From the NCBI RefSeq assembly GCF_021390545.1, contig NZ_JAJUWR010000046.1, positions 1 to 32,638 on the forward strand: a stretch of 32,638 nucleotides of DNA. Reading direction: 5' to 3'. Made by a program: the position numbers and the translations under genes. The notes beneath the pieces were generated by a model. It worked only from the letters and a program-made list of their open reading frames with translations. It had not been told where the DNA came from and did not search any database. Positions 1-6,570 of this stretch are shown in pieces (within the stretch, counting starts at the first letter, position 1; every line of letters starts with the position of its first letter). Source of the stretch: Algoriphagus sp. AGSA1 (GTDB lineage: Bacteria; Bacteroidota; Bacteroidia; Cytophagales; Cyclobacteriaceae).

Positions 1-61
1 TCTCCCCTGATAAAAACTGCTCTAATACTTTTTTCTTGAATGCTGATTCTTGTTCTTTCAT
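1..61 (-). CDS. IS256-family transposase, N-terminal fragment (partial)
   Basis: ATG at 61 reading leftwards gives 20 residues, MKEQESAFKKKVLEQFLSGE, before the window edge. The charged start followed by a short helix (KVLEQFLSGE) matches what I recall of the N-terminus of Bacteroidota IS256/Mutator transposases, which continue into a DDE catalytic domain. No catalytic residue is visible here. The matching inverted repeat and the C-terminal fragment at 32578-32638 support the call. Confidence 0.65.
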   Translation of the reverse strand, partial: MKEQESAFKKKVLEQFLSGE

Positions 62-103
62 ACTGCTCTATCTTATAAACTTTAACTAAAATTCAAAGTT
101 TTA

Positions 104-115
104 GACAGAGTTTAG
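104..115. repeat. IS terminal inverted repeat (left copy)
   Basis: GACAGAGTTTAG, an exact inverted match to 32523-32534. The IS boundary is probably at or a few bases beyond 115. Flanking target duplications cannot be compared because the two ends belong to different copies or to copies that continue outside the window. Confidence 0.75.
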
Positions 116-153
116 ATTACAGTCTCTTAGAAACCTCAAGGGTTAAGTGCTAT

Positions 154-216
154 TTACAGCAACTCCACACTTCTCTTCACAAAAGCAGTCAAATCCTTGC
201 CTGTTAGCAAGTCTTT
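154..216 (-). pseudogene. Second htpG 3' end (remnant)
   Basis: Reading minus from about 216 to the TAA at 156-154 gives DLLTGKDLTAFVKRSVELL, nearly identical to the last residues of the intact HtpG encoded at 937-2823. Over the 60 nt ending at the stop codon I count about nine differences, most of them synonymous. Similarity also continues past the stop into the AACCTCAAGGGT arm of the htpG terminator (132-143 versus 914-925). Upstream of about 216 the frame no longer resembles HtpG and meets a stop, and there is no start codon. This is therefore a fragment left by a duplication, recombination or deletion, close to the IS end. Confidence 0.8.
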
Positions 217-289
217 AGGTTGATATTTTCTCCGTGAATTTACTCGCCGTAGTTACAAAACAAATTAGAAAACCAACCAATTTCAATCA

Positions 290-676
290 CTACTTTACTC
301 TCTTGAATTTTTCAGCACATCCTTCGTCACAGTTCACAGGATCGGGAGTCAGTACCAATCTGTTATCATCAAAAGAAACACCATAAACAAGTTGAAATTG
401 AACATCCGGGCAATTAAAATCAATGGTCAAGCTGTCAACTGTTTTAACATATGTTCCGTTGCAAGAAAATCTGTTTGAAAGGAGAATATTATCCTCTTCA
501 AAAGTATAGGTATAACCATTTTCTACGGACATCCAATTACCAGCTCCTCCATCACTTCCATAGGTTTCAATCAGTTGCCATGTGCCTTGGACTGAATCAA
601 CTCCTTGTGGTGCCCCAACATCGCTACATCCAGCAAAAGGAAGTAAGAGAGCCAAAACTATAATTATATATTTCAT
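290..676 (-). CDS. Small secreted lipoprotein, lipocalin-like
   Basis: The 128-aa product starts with a lipoprotein signal peptide: MK, a hydrophobic stretch to residue 15, and lipobox FAGC with the acylated Cys at 17. It should be anchored in the envelope. The mature part opens with GTWQLIETYG and has alternating beta-type segments (YTYTFEEDNILL, LTIDF, NRLVLTPDP), the pattern of the small lipocalin-like or heat-shock-HslJ-like proteins common in Bacteroidota, which usually start with a G-x-W box. Four cysteines remain in the mature chain (SCNG, NCPD, NCDEGC), which could form disulfides. Function is unknown. It stands alone between two gene fragments. Confidence 0.75.
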   Translation of the reverse strand: MKYIIIVLALLLPFAGCSDVGAPQGVDSVQGTWQLIETYGSDGGAGNWMSVENGYTYTFEEDNILLSNRFSCNGTYVKTVDSLTIDFNCPDVQFQLVYGVSFDDNRLVLTPDPVNCDEGCAEKFKRVK

Positions 677-688
677 AAGTTTGGATTT

Positions 689-853
689 TTAGTCTATGAT
701 AATATGGTGCGTTTCCTCTTCATCACTCTTAAGCATGATTTTTAATACATACCTGCCTTTTTTCACTTTCAATATATCTACGATCGATTTTCTATTTATA
801 AGTCCTTCTAAGATAAAGATTTGGAACTGTCTCTTAAATGAAAACCCTTGAAT
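689..853 (-). pseudogene. C-terminal fragment resembling a type IX secretion sorting domain
   Basis: A 54-codon open stretch on minus, closed by TAA at 691-689 and by an in-frame TAG upstream, has no plausible start codon. It reads FQIFILEGLINRKSI, then VDILKVKKGRYVLKI and ends HHIIID. The pattern of a beta strand, then a hydrophobic-x-x-LKKGxYxLKI strand, a charged turn and a final short hydrophobic strand is how type A T9SS C-terminal sorting domains end. It is probably what remains of a secreted protein whose upstream part was deleted. The resemblance is by eye and modest, and it could instead be a chance open stretch. Confidence 0.4.
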
Positions 854-876
854 CTATTGCTCCAGAATCAAGGGTT
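843..876 (-). terminator. Hairpin downstream of htpG (second, weaker)
   Basis: AACCCTTGA (843-851) and TCAAGGGTT (868-876) are perfect inverted 9-mers. Reading minus, a short T run follows the second arm. It sits just beyond the main htpG terminator and its arm resembles that terminator's arm. The fragment ORF at 689-853 begins inside it. Confidence 0.45.
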
Positions 877-890
877 AATGAATCTACTAT

Positions 891-925
891 AAAAAAACCC
901 TCGAGGTTTTGAGAACCTCAAGGGT
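891..925 (-). terminator. Rho-independent terminator of htpG
   Basis: On minus the transcript forms ACCCTTGAGGTT, a 5-nt loop, then AACCTCGAGGGT (one G-U pair), followed by seven T residues (891-897 on plus are all A). It lies 11 nt after the htpG stop codon. This is a textbook intrinsic terminator. Confidence 0.9.
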
Positions 926-936
926 GTTAAACGCTT

Positions 937-2823
937 TTACAGCAACTCCACACTTCTTTTCACAAATGCGGTCAGGTCTTTACCTGTAAGCAAGCCTTGG
1001 GAAAGAAGCGCCAGATCAAATGACTGTTTAGCTATTTTGATCTTCTCTTCTTCAGTTTCAGCTTTTAGGACTTTATCTACAGCAGGGTGGTTTCCGTTGA
1101 TGGCTACCTTGTAAGCATCAGGAAGCGATCCGTAGAAGCCCATTCCTCCACCACCAGTGGCAGCCATTTCTTTCATTCTGCGCATAAACTCCTCCATGGT
1201 GATGGTCACCGGAAGCTCTTCAGGGCTTAGGCCTTCCACTTCAACTGTGTAGGTTTTGTTATTGATCGCTTTCTCAAAGATTTCTTTCACTTCCTTGCTT
1301 TGATCTTCAGTAAGCAAGTTGGCGTAAGTCTCATCCTTTTGGATTAGCTTCTCAGCCACATCCGCATCTACACGCTTCAGGGAAGTTTTCTCCAGTTTGC
1401 TTTCAAGATTCTGGATAAAATGGCTGTCAATCGGTGAGTCCATCACCAAGACATCATAATCCTTCTTATTGGCGGACTGAATAAAGCCATCCTGCTTCTC
1501 CAAATCAGTTGCATACAAAATGACTGTTTGCTCATTCTTGTCTGTTTGGTTCGGCTTTACTTTAGACTGGTATTCTTCGATAGTGAAAAACTCGCCATTC
1601 GTATTTTTCAGCAAAGCAAAGTCTTTCCCTTTTTCGTAGAATTTCTCCTCGGAGATCATTCCGTATTTCACGAAAAGGCCGATATCACCCCATTTTTGCT
1701 CGTAAGCAGTTCTGTCTTTTTTATAAAGCTCAGCCAGCTTGTCCGCTACTTTCTTGGTGATGTAGGAATTGATCTTCTTCACATTACCATCCGCCTGCAA
1801 GAAGCTTCTTGACACATTCAGAGGAATATCCGGAGAATCGATCACCCCATGAAGTAACATCAAGAATTCAGGCACGATGTCTTTCACCTCGTCCGTGATA
1901 AATACCTGACGGCTGAATAATTTGATCTTGTTTCGCTGAAGTTCGAATTCGTTTTTCACTTTCGGGAAGTACAACACTCCCGTCAGGTTGAATGGATAGT
2001 CCACATTCAAATGAATCCAGAAAAGTGGATCCTCAGACATAGGGTAAAGCTCTTTGTAGAACTTCAGGTAGTCTTCGTCAGTCAGATCACTCGGGGACTT
2101 GGTCCAGATAGGTGCAGTGGTATTGATGATATTATCCACTTCCACAGACTTCCATTTCTTCTCGCCTTTGTCATCCACCCCATCTTCTACAGATTCGGAT
2201 TTAGTGCCAAATTTGATCGGCACAGGAAGGAATTTTGCGTATTTGTCCAGGATTCCCTGAAGCTTCCATTTATCCAGGAATTCTTCGGAATCCTTATTGA
2301 TATGAAGGATAATGTCTGTACCCCGATCTTTTCTTTTTCCTTTGGAAATCTCAAACGAAGTAGATCCGTCACAGGTCCATTTAGCGGCTTCTGCTCCTTC
2401 TTGGTAGGAAAGCGTGTTGATTTCTACCTTGTCAGCGACCATAAAAGCCGAGTAAAAACCTAGACCGAACTTACCGATGATTTCATTGGCATCTTTGGCG
2501 TCCTTGAATTTCTCCACAAATTCCTCAGCTCCGGAGAAAGCTACCTGGTTGATGTACTTTTTAATCTCCTCAGCAGTCATCCCCAAACCTCGGTCAGAGA
2601 TGGTGATGGTCTTCTTTTTCTCATCAAAACTCACTTCCACCGTAGTGTCACCAAGTTCGCCGGAATACTGACCTAATGTCGCTAATCGTTTGATTTTTTG
2701 TGTCGCATCAACTGCATTTGATACAAGTTCTCTTAGAAAAATCTCGTTATCAGAATAGAGAAACTTCTTGATAATCGGGAAAATGTTCTCGGTATGGATC
2801 GAGATCGTGCCTTTTTCCTGCAT
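937..2823 (-). CDS. htpG: Hsp90-family molecular chaperone HtpG
   Basis: This 628-aa cytosolic ATP-dependent chaperone of the GHKL ATPase superfamily has a complete bacterial Hsp90 length. The N-terminal nucleotide-binding domain shows the family residues in order: FLRELVSNAVDA with E32 and N36, the D-x-G-x-G box DRGLGM starting at D77, and the lid/glycine motif GKFGLGFYSAFMVAD (117-131). The middle domain carries the catalytic-loop signature SRSFLQ in the LNVSRSFLQ context. The C-terminal dimerisation domain ends KRSVELL, without the eukaryotic MEEVD tail. The gene is monocistronic with its own terminator. The upstream region has no CIRCE-type operator that I can see. Its last 20 codons are duplicated at 154-216. 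Confidence 0.97.
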   Translation of the reverse strand: MQEKGTISIHTENIFPIIKKFLYSDNEIFLRELVSNAVDATQKIKRLATLGQYSGELGDTTVEVSFDEKKKTITISDRGLGMTAEEIKKYINQVAFSGAEEFVEKFKDAKDANEIIGKFGLGFYSAFMVADKVEINTLSYQEGAEAAKWTCDGSTSFEISKGKRKDRGTDIILHINKDSEEFLDKWKLQGILDKYAKFLPVPIKFGTKSESVEDGVDDKGEKKWKSVEVDNIINTTAPIWTKSPSDLTDEDYLKFYKELYPMSEDPLFWIHLNVDYPFNLTGVLYFPKVKNEFELQRNKIKLFSRQVFITDEVKDIVPEFLMLLHGVIDSPDIPLNVSRSFLQADGNVKKINSYITKKVADKLAELYKKDRTAYEQKWGDIGLFVKYGMISEEKFYEKGKDFALLKNTNGEFFTIEEYQSKVKPNQTDKNEQTVILYATDLEKQDGFIQSANKKDYDVLVMDSPIDSHFIQNLESKLEKTSLKRVDADVAEKLIQKDETYANLLTEDQSKEVKEIFEKAINNKTYTVEVEGLSPEELPVTITMEEFMRRMKEMAATGGGGMGFYGSLPDAYKVAINGNHPAVDKVLKAETEEEKIKIAKQSFDLALLSQGLLTGKDLTAFVKRSVELL

Positions 2824-3003
2824 GGCTATAAATTAGTTTAGTTAAACACATGGTTTGTCGGGCTCGGAATTGCAACTGTTGTTCCAAAGGAGAATTGGTG
2901 TCATTTTGGCAGATTGAATTTTAGATTTGAAATTCTCAATGCTCATAGAAATCCTAACAATTCGAAAAAAGCAATCCTGACTTACAACTTGTTGGACTTA
3001 TGG

Positions 3004-3027
3004 CCCTTCGCCTCCGCTCAGGGTGAC
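3004..3027. repeat. Dispersed intergenic repeat
   Basis: The stretch beginning CCCTTCGCCTCCGCTCAGGG is a variant of a short sequence (CCCTTCGACTCCGCTCAGGG) that I recognise as widely scattered between genes in Bacteroidota. It codes for nothing here. Only one copy is in the window. Confidence 0.5.
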
Positions 3028-3071
3028 CACGCATCCTCTTTCGTGATTACCTGAATTTTTCAATTTTTCAA

Positions 3072-3085
3072 TCCGCCACGGCGGA
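3072..3085. repeat. Short GC-rich palindrome
   Basis: TCCGCC-AC-GGCGGA, a perfect 6-bp stem with a 2-nt spacer, lies in an AT-rich spacer. It belongs in style with the other small GC-rich palindromes at 6518-6536, 16444-16459 and 30464-30479. It is too short and lacks a T run to be a terminator, and lies between divergent htpG and ccmB. Confidence 0.5.
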
Positions 3086-3113
3086 CAAGTCCTTATAATT
3101 TTTACAATCCACC

Positions 3114-3121
3114 TATCTTTG
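3114..3121 (+). promoter_or_regulatory. Candidate Bacteroidota -7 element before ccmB
   Basis: TATCTTTG matches the TAnnTTTG -7 consensus. It ends only 3 nt before the ccmB ATG at 3125, so if it is used the transcript would be leaderless or nearly so. It also makes the TTG at 3119 an impossible start. Confidence 0.4.
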
Positions 3122-3124
3122 GGC

Positions 3125-3790
3125 ATGTGGAAAGAAATCTCAGTTCTCATTAGCAAGGAAGTCACGCTGGAATGGCGACAGAAATTCGCACTGAACGGGA
3201 TTTTGCTTTATGTGGTTTCCGCAGTTTTCATCACCTACCTGAGTGTAGGGGCCAAGCAGGGAAATATTACCGCTCCCACTTGGAATGCGCTTTATTGGAT
3301 TATTATTCTTTTCTCGGCTGTAAATGCTGTGGCAAAAAGTTTCGTACAGGAGCACCAAGGACGTCAACTCTATTATTACATGATTGCTTCGCCCGAGGCA
3401 ATTATTCTTTCTAAAATTATCTACAATACCGGACTTACACTGATTTTGGCTCTTTTAGGATATGGGGTTTTTTCAGTGATTTTGGGAAATCCAGTCCAGG
3501 ATCAAGGCTTGTTTCTGCTTAATTTGATTTTAGGGGCGATGGGATTTTCGGCAAGTCTCACCATGGTAAGCGGTATTGCCTCCAAAGCTGGCAATAACGC
3601 CACTCTGATGGCTATTCTGAGCTTTCCTGTGATTATCCCTATTTTGCTGATGGCTATCCGCATTTCCAAAAACGCCATGGACGGACTCGATTGGAGTGTA
3701 AGCATAGATAAGCTCTTGACGCTTCTGGCGATCAATGCCATCGTCGCCGTGACGGGATATATTTTGTTTCCTTATTTGTGGAGGTCGTAG
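3125..3790 (+). CDS. ccmB: Heme exporter membrane subunit CcmB
   Basis: The 221-aa integral membrane protein is the permease of the CcmAB(C) ABC transporter in cytochrome c maturation, which releases holo-CcmE on the periplasmic side. I chose ATG 3125 over the TTG at 3119 because that TTG lies inside a -7-like sequence. The N-terminus (MWKEISVLISKEVTLEWRQK) matches CcmB proteins, and about six hydrophobic segments follow. The family stretch FVQEHQGRQLYYYMIASP, with cytoplasmic charged residues before TM3, is clear. The ATPase partner CcmA is not in the window; the ABC ATPase at 11406-12143 is LptB. The rest of the ccm cluster resumes at 5765 after a minus-strand insertion. Confidence 0.93.
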   Translation: MWKEISVLISKEVTLEWRQKFALNGILLYVVSAVFITYLSVGAKQGNITAPTWNALYWIIILFSAVNAVAKSFVQEHQGRQLYYYMIASPEAIILSKIIYNTGLTLILALLGYGVFSVILGNPVQDQGLFLLNLILGAMGFSASLTMVSGIASKAGNNATLMAILSFPVIIPILLMAIRISKNAMDGLDWSVSIDKLLTLLAINAIVAVTGYILFPYLWRS

Positions 3791-3966
3791 TCTTCATTAT
3801 TCGAAATTCATCATTCGGAATTGAAAATTAAAGATTATGAACATGACACCCAAAGCCAATTCCAATGAAAGTATAGATTGATTTCCCCTCGGTGATAAAT
3901 CAGAAAACAGACCTCAATCCCAGATAAGTCGCAAAAGACTCAAAGCCCTTGTTCTTGAGTAATTGC

Positions 3967-5274
3967 TTAACTTTCCAAAGGATTCTCCAATTTCCCCATA
4001 AACAAAATCGCTCCGCTGTGTTTCTCTTGGATAAAAAAGATAAAAGGTCTGTCCAAAGTGAAGATTGTCGGTGTTGAATCAGGAGGTAAACTGGTATATT
4101 CTACCACTTCAACAATAGTGGCCGCGGCAGCTTCCGTTCCCTTTTCATCTACTTCTATAAGCGCTTGGTGGATTACCCTGTCGATTTTCAAAAGATCAGT
4201 TGGGTTGGAGAATAATTGGGTGAAATTATCTTGATGGAAACTAAATGGCCTGACTAACCCCATATCTTGTAAGTCGCTGGAAAGGTTGTCAATTTTATAT
4301 TCAATCTTGAATTTCGGCATTTTCAAAATCAAATTCACATCCCTCGGATTACTTCTCCATTCATTCAAATTTTCCAAGGTAAAGTGAGGATATAGTTCCG
4401 AAAGATTACCGCTTTCATTGATTAAAATCCCCATAGAATACTGTTCTGAACTGTAGGGTATTTCCAAGTAAGTATAGTCGGCTGCACCATAAGCTTTGAA
4501 TCCCGCCGACTCACCCAAATTCATCATATCTACCATGATTTCTTGCCCATTGCCGAGCGTGAAGTTTTCTTTGATGGTATTCTCTTTTGGAAAATTATAG
4601 GTCCAGTCCCCTTTGAAGTAAATCGCATTGACTAAATACATCACAGCATCTGCGGGAATAAAGTCCAGCATATCCTTGATGAGGCCGTTGGTCTGTTTTT
4701 CTATCCAGTGATTGATGATATTCACAGAATTTGGGTCATACACATCAATCGGGGCAATTTCAGCATTGAAATAGTTTTGGGCAGCATCCTTGAAAGGGGT
4801 TTTTACTTGATAGTCGTCTTTATACCAAATACCATTGGCTATGCTTAGTTTTACTTTTGGATCTACATCCAGCAAAAATGACGTAAGGTCTTCGACTGCC
4901 TGGTTTGCTTCTTCCAGGCTCATGCCCTCCAGTTGCAAAACTTGGATAAATTCTTCCAAAACCTCCCCATCATTGCCGTTCATCGCCATAGCCAATGCTT
5001 GGTGTACTGAATAGGGGCTGAAAAACAGGTTCTTGGAATCCCCATTGGAGACCAACTGCTGGAAAAAATTTGTTGCAAACCGCGTATTTGATTCAGAGAG
5101 TCTGTTTTCATCTAAGGACAGCTCCCTCAAATTAGCCTCTACTTTTCCCGAAGGGGGATTATCCTCACCGGACATGCAGCTAAAGCAGAAGAGAAATGAT
5201 GTAAGCATACATAGGCTTGCGGCAGGCTTGGAGCTCCTGTAGGATTTGAAAAAGAATGGTTTCATAGCTAACAT
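3967..5274 (-). CDS. Serpin-family serine protease inhibitor, putative lipoprotein
   Basis: The 435-aa product is a full-length serpin behind a signal peptide. Residues 1-33 form a basic start, a hydrophobic stretch and FCFSC, a loose lipobox with Cys33, so the mature protein is probably lipid-anchored in the envelope. Serpin landmarks appear in order: NLFFSPYSVHQALAMAMNG (82-100), NAIYFKGDW (216-224), the reactive-centre hinge EKGTEAAAAT (377-386) and the signature DRPFIFFI then LFMGKLENP near the C-terminus. The hinge has Gly at P15, Thr at P14, Ala at P12-P9 and Thr at P8, the pattern of inhibitory serpins. Counting 15 residues from P15 places P1 at Tyr393 and P1' at Thr394, predicting chymotrypsin-like targets, although the scissile bond could be shifted. 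M4 is an alternative start. It lies on minus between ccmB and ccmC. Confidence 0.95.
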   Translation of the reverse strand: MLAMKPFFFKSYRSSKPAASLCMLTSFLFCFSCMSGEDNPPSGKVEANLRELSLDENRLSESNTRFATNFFQQLVSNGDSKNLFFSPYSVHQALAMAMNGNDGEVLEEFIQVLQLEGMSLEEANQAVEDLTSFLLDVDPKVKLSIANGIWYKDDYQVKTPFKDAAQNYFNAEIAPIDVYDPNSVNIINHWIEKQTNGLIKDMLDFIPADAVMYLVNAIYFKGDWTYNFPKENTIKENFTLGNGQEIMVDMMNLGESAGFKAYGAADYTYLEIPYSSEQYSMGILINESGNLSELYPHFTLENLNEWRSNPRDVNLILKMPKFKIEYKIDNLSSDLQDMGLVRPFSFHQDNFTQLFSNPTDLLKIDRVIHQALIEVDEKGTEAAAATIVEVVEYTSLPPDSTPTIFTLDRPFIFFIQEKHSGAILFMGKLENPLES

Positions 5275-5374
5275 TTTTCATCAAGACGTTGGTTATCTGC
5301 AAAATGCTACAATTGGGCGAAGTCATAATCAAAAAATCGAGCTCAAACCAAAATGGGTCTCAAAGGGCTCAAAA

Positions 5375-5569
5375 TCATGAACCAGTTCTCATTTTATCCA
5401 TATCACCCTCCCACTTCATTTTTCCCCGAAACGCTTTGATTCGCTTCTGTTTTTTCAACCTAAGAATTAACCGCAATCCCTCTTCCACTGTAGCTTTCTT
5501 AATAGTCAAGCCAGATACTTTCATGGCTTCCTCCATTAGCTTGTCGTCAATTTCAATAGTTGTTCTCAT
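5375..5569 (-). CDS. VapB-like antitoxin, orphan
   Basis: I take the ATG at 5569, giving 64 aa. The opening MRTTIEIDDKLMEEAMK is the ribbon-helix-helix start typical of type II VapB antitoxins (also annotated DUF2191), and longer upstream starts add unrelated sequence. Residues 20-40 (LTIKKATVEEGLRLILRLKK) form the second helix pair, followed by a basic linker and an acidic tail that would bind the toxin. The stop codon overlaps ATGATTTTGAGC, a TCATGA junction typical of vapBC pairs, but that frame stops after 11 codons (MILSPLRPILV). No PIN-domain toxin follows. The antitoxin looks stranded after loss of its toxin. Confidence 0.8.
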   Translation of the reverse strand: MRTTIEIDDKLMEEAMKVSGLTIKKATVEEGLRLILRLKKQKRIKAFRGKMKWEGDMDKMRTGS

Positions 5570-5671
5570 AATGTGTGTGATTTCAGTGAATCTACACATT
5601 ATAAAGAATTTGTATAAGGTTTTAAAAGCAACAAATCCAAATTTTCTATTCTGAGTAAACATTACGTTCGC

Positions 5672-5694
5672 CTCTGTGACCTCCGTGGTTAAAA
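5672..5694 (+). repeat. Dispersed intergenic repeat, copy 1
   Basis: The sequence runs CTCTGTGACCTCCGTGGTTA plus AAA. The second copy, at 31357-31379, differs at two of 23 positions. Both copies are on plus, 70-72 nt upstream of a start codon (ccmC and the 31452 gene), each followed by a TATTTTTG element. Confidence 0.6.
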
Positions 5695-5732
5695 GAACTC
5701 ACAAAAAGCAGCGTTTTCAGGAACTTATGCCT

Positions 5733-5740
5733 TATTTTTG
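5733..5740 (+). promoter_or_regulatory. Candidate -7 element for ccmC
   Basis: TATTTTTG matches the Bacteroidota TAnnTTTG -7 consensus and sits 24 nt before the ccmC ATG, a plausible leader length. No convincing -33 TTG is seen. It suggests that ccmC-ccmD-ccmE-ccmF has its own promoter, independent of ccmB. Confidence 0.55.
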
Positions 5741-5764
5741 CACTTGAATTAGCAAAAATACCCT

Positions 5765-6439
5765 ATGCGCCAATCCTGGTGGAAAATTCTTGCAATCGCC
5801 CTGCTGCTGTACACGCTAATCGCAGGCTTGCTGATGGAAGTGCCGAGGCTTCCCATTCTCAATGAAACTATCCGTGCTCTTCACTTTCACGTGACCATGT
5901 GGTTTGGTATGATTCTAATGTTGGTAGTGGCGGTGTACTACAGCATCAAATACCTACGAACCAATGATCTCAAAAATGATGATTTGGCCATAGAATTCAC
6001 CAATGCAGCTATTCTTTTTGGGGTATTGGGCATCGTCACCGGCATGCTTTGGGCTAAATTCACTTGGGGAGATTACTGGAGTGGAGACCCTAAGCAAAAC
6101 GCCGCAGCTATTGGGATTTTGATGTATTTCGCCTATTTGATCCTAAGAAACTCACTTACAGATTCCCAACAAAGAGCCAGAATCGGTGCTATTTATAACA
6201 TCTTCGCCTTTGCAGCCTTTATTCCGCTTATCTTTGTATTGCCTAGATTAACAGACAGTTTGCATCCGGGAAATGGTGGTAACCCGGGCTTCAACGCTTA
6301 TGATCTTGACTCCAAATTAAGGGCAGTATTCTATCCTGCGATTATTGCCTGGACATTATTTGGCAGCTGGATCGCAACTGTACGTGTCAGAATGCGTAGG
6401 GTCGAAAGGACTCTAGAAGATCGTATGATTAATTCCTAA
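5765..6439 (+). CDS. ccmC: Cytochrome c maturation protein CcmC (CcsA/CcmC family)
   Basis: The 224-aa inner-membrane heme-handling protein delivers heme to CcmE. Six hydrophobic segments are visible. The periplasmic tryptophan-rich (WWD) loop is WGDYWSGDPKQNAA (101-114), a variant of the WGxxWxWDxRLT consensus with Ser-Gly where Trp-x is usual, as I would expect for Bacteroidota. Flanking histidines that could ligate heme are H42 (FHVTMWFG) and H167 (SLHPGNG). It starts the second part of the ccm cluster, separated from ccmB by the serpin and antitoxin. A 131-bp gap with a small palindrome separates it from ccmD. Confidence 0.93.
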   Translation: MRQSWWKILAIALLLYTLIAGLLMEVPRLPILNETIRALHFHVTMWFGMILMLVVAVYYSIKYLRTNDLKNDDLAIEFTNAAILFGVLGIVTGMLWAKFTWGDYWSGDPKQNAAAIGILMYFAYLILRNSLTDSQQRARIGAIYNIFAFAAFIPLIFVLPRLTDSLHPGNGGNPGFNAYDLDSKLRAVFYPAIIAWTLFGSWIATVRVRMRRVERTLEDRMINS

Positions 6440-6517
6440 TTGATGAAATCGAGTTTGCTTGAGACAGACAGGCATGATATAAACAGCGTATTCTGGAATA
6501 ATATTTAAACCATTCGA

Positions 6518-6536
6518 CCTGCCTGCCGCAGACAGG
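6518..6536. repeat. Short GC-rich palindromic repeat in the ccmC-ccmD gap
   Basis: CCTGCCTGCCGCAGACAGG has arms CCTGcCTG and CAGaCAGG around CCG, with one mismatch. It resembles the palindrome at 30460-30479 (CCTGCCTGACGGCAGTCAGG). It lies inside what is probably one transcript, so it may act as an mRNA structure or be a passive dispersed repeat. Confidence 0.55.
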
Positions 6537-6570
6537 GATTCCATCTGGCCTTAAAAACAATTAAAAACTG

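Larger units (their letters stand above)
1..115 (-). mobile_element. IS256-family element, 5' end (partial, runs off the window)
   Basis: This is the outer end of an insertion sequence reading leftwards out of the window. It holds the start of a transposase gene and, 43 nt upstream of its ATG, the 12-nt sequence GACAGAGTTTAG (104-115). The exact reverse complement, CTAAACTCTGTC, lies at 32523-32534 beside a transposase 3' end, so the two are the paired terminal inverted repeats of one IS type. The family call rests mainly on the C-terminal fragment at the other end of the window. Confidence 0.8.

Noticed and set aside
2011..2463. 150-aa plus-strand frame
   Set aside because: Antisense to htpG, and no recognisable features.
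2867..2886. Imperfect palindrome GGAATTGCAACTGTTGTTCC upstream of htpG as a heat-shock operator
   Set aside because: It does not match CIRCE or other operators I know, and pairing is only CAAC/GTTG plus outer bases, so a regulatory role is not supported.
3119..3124. TTG start adding two residues to CcmB
   Set aside because: The TTG lies inside a TATCTTTG -7-like element and the ATG at 3125 gives the family N-terminus.
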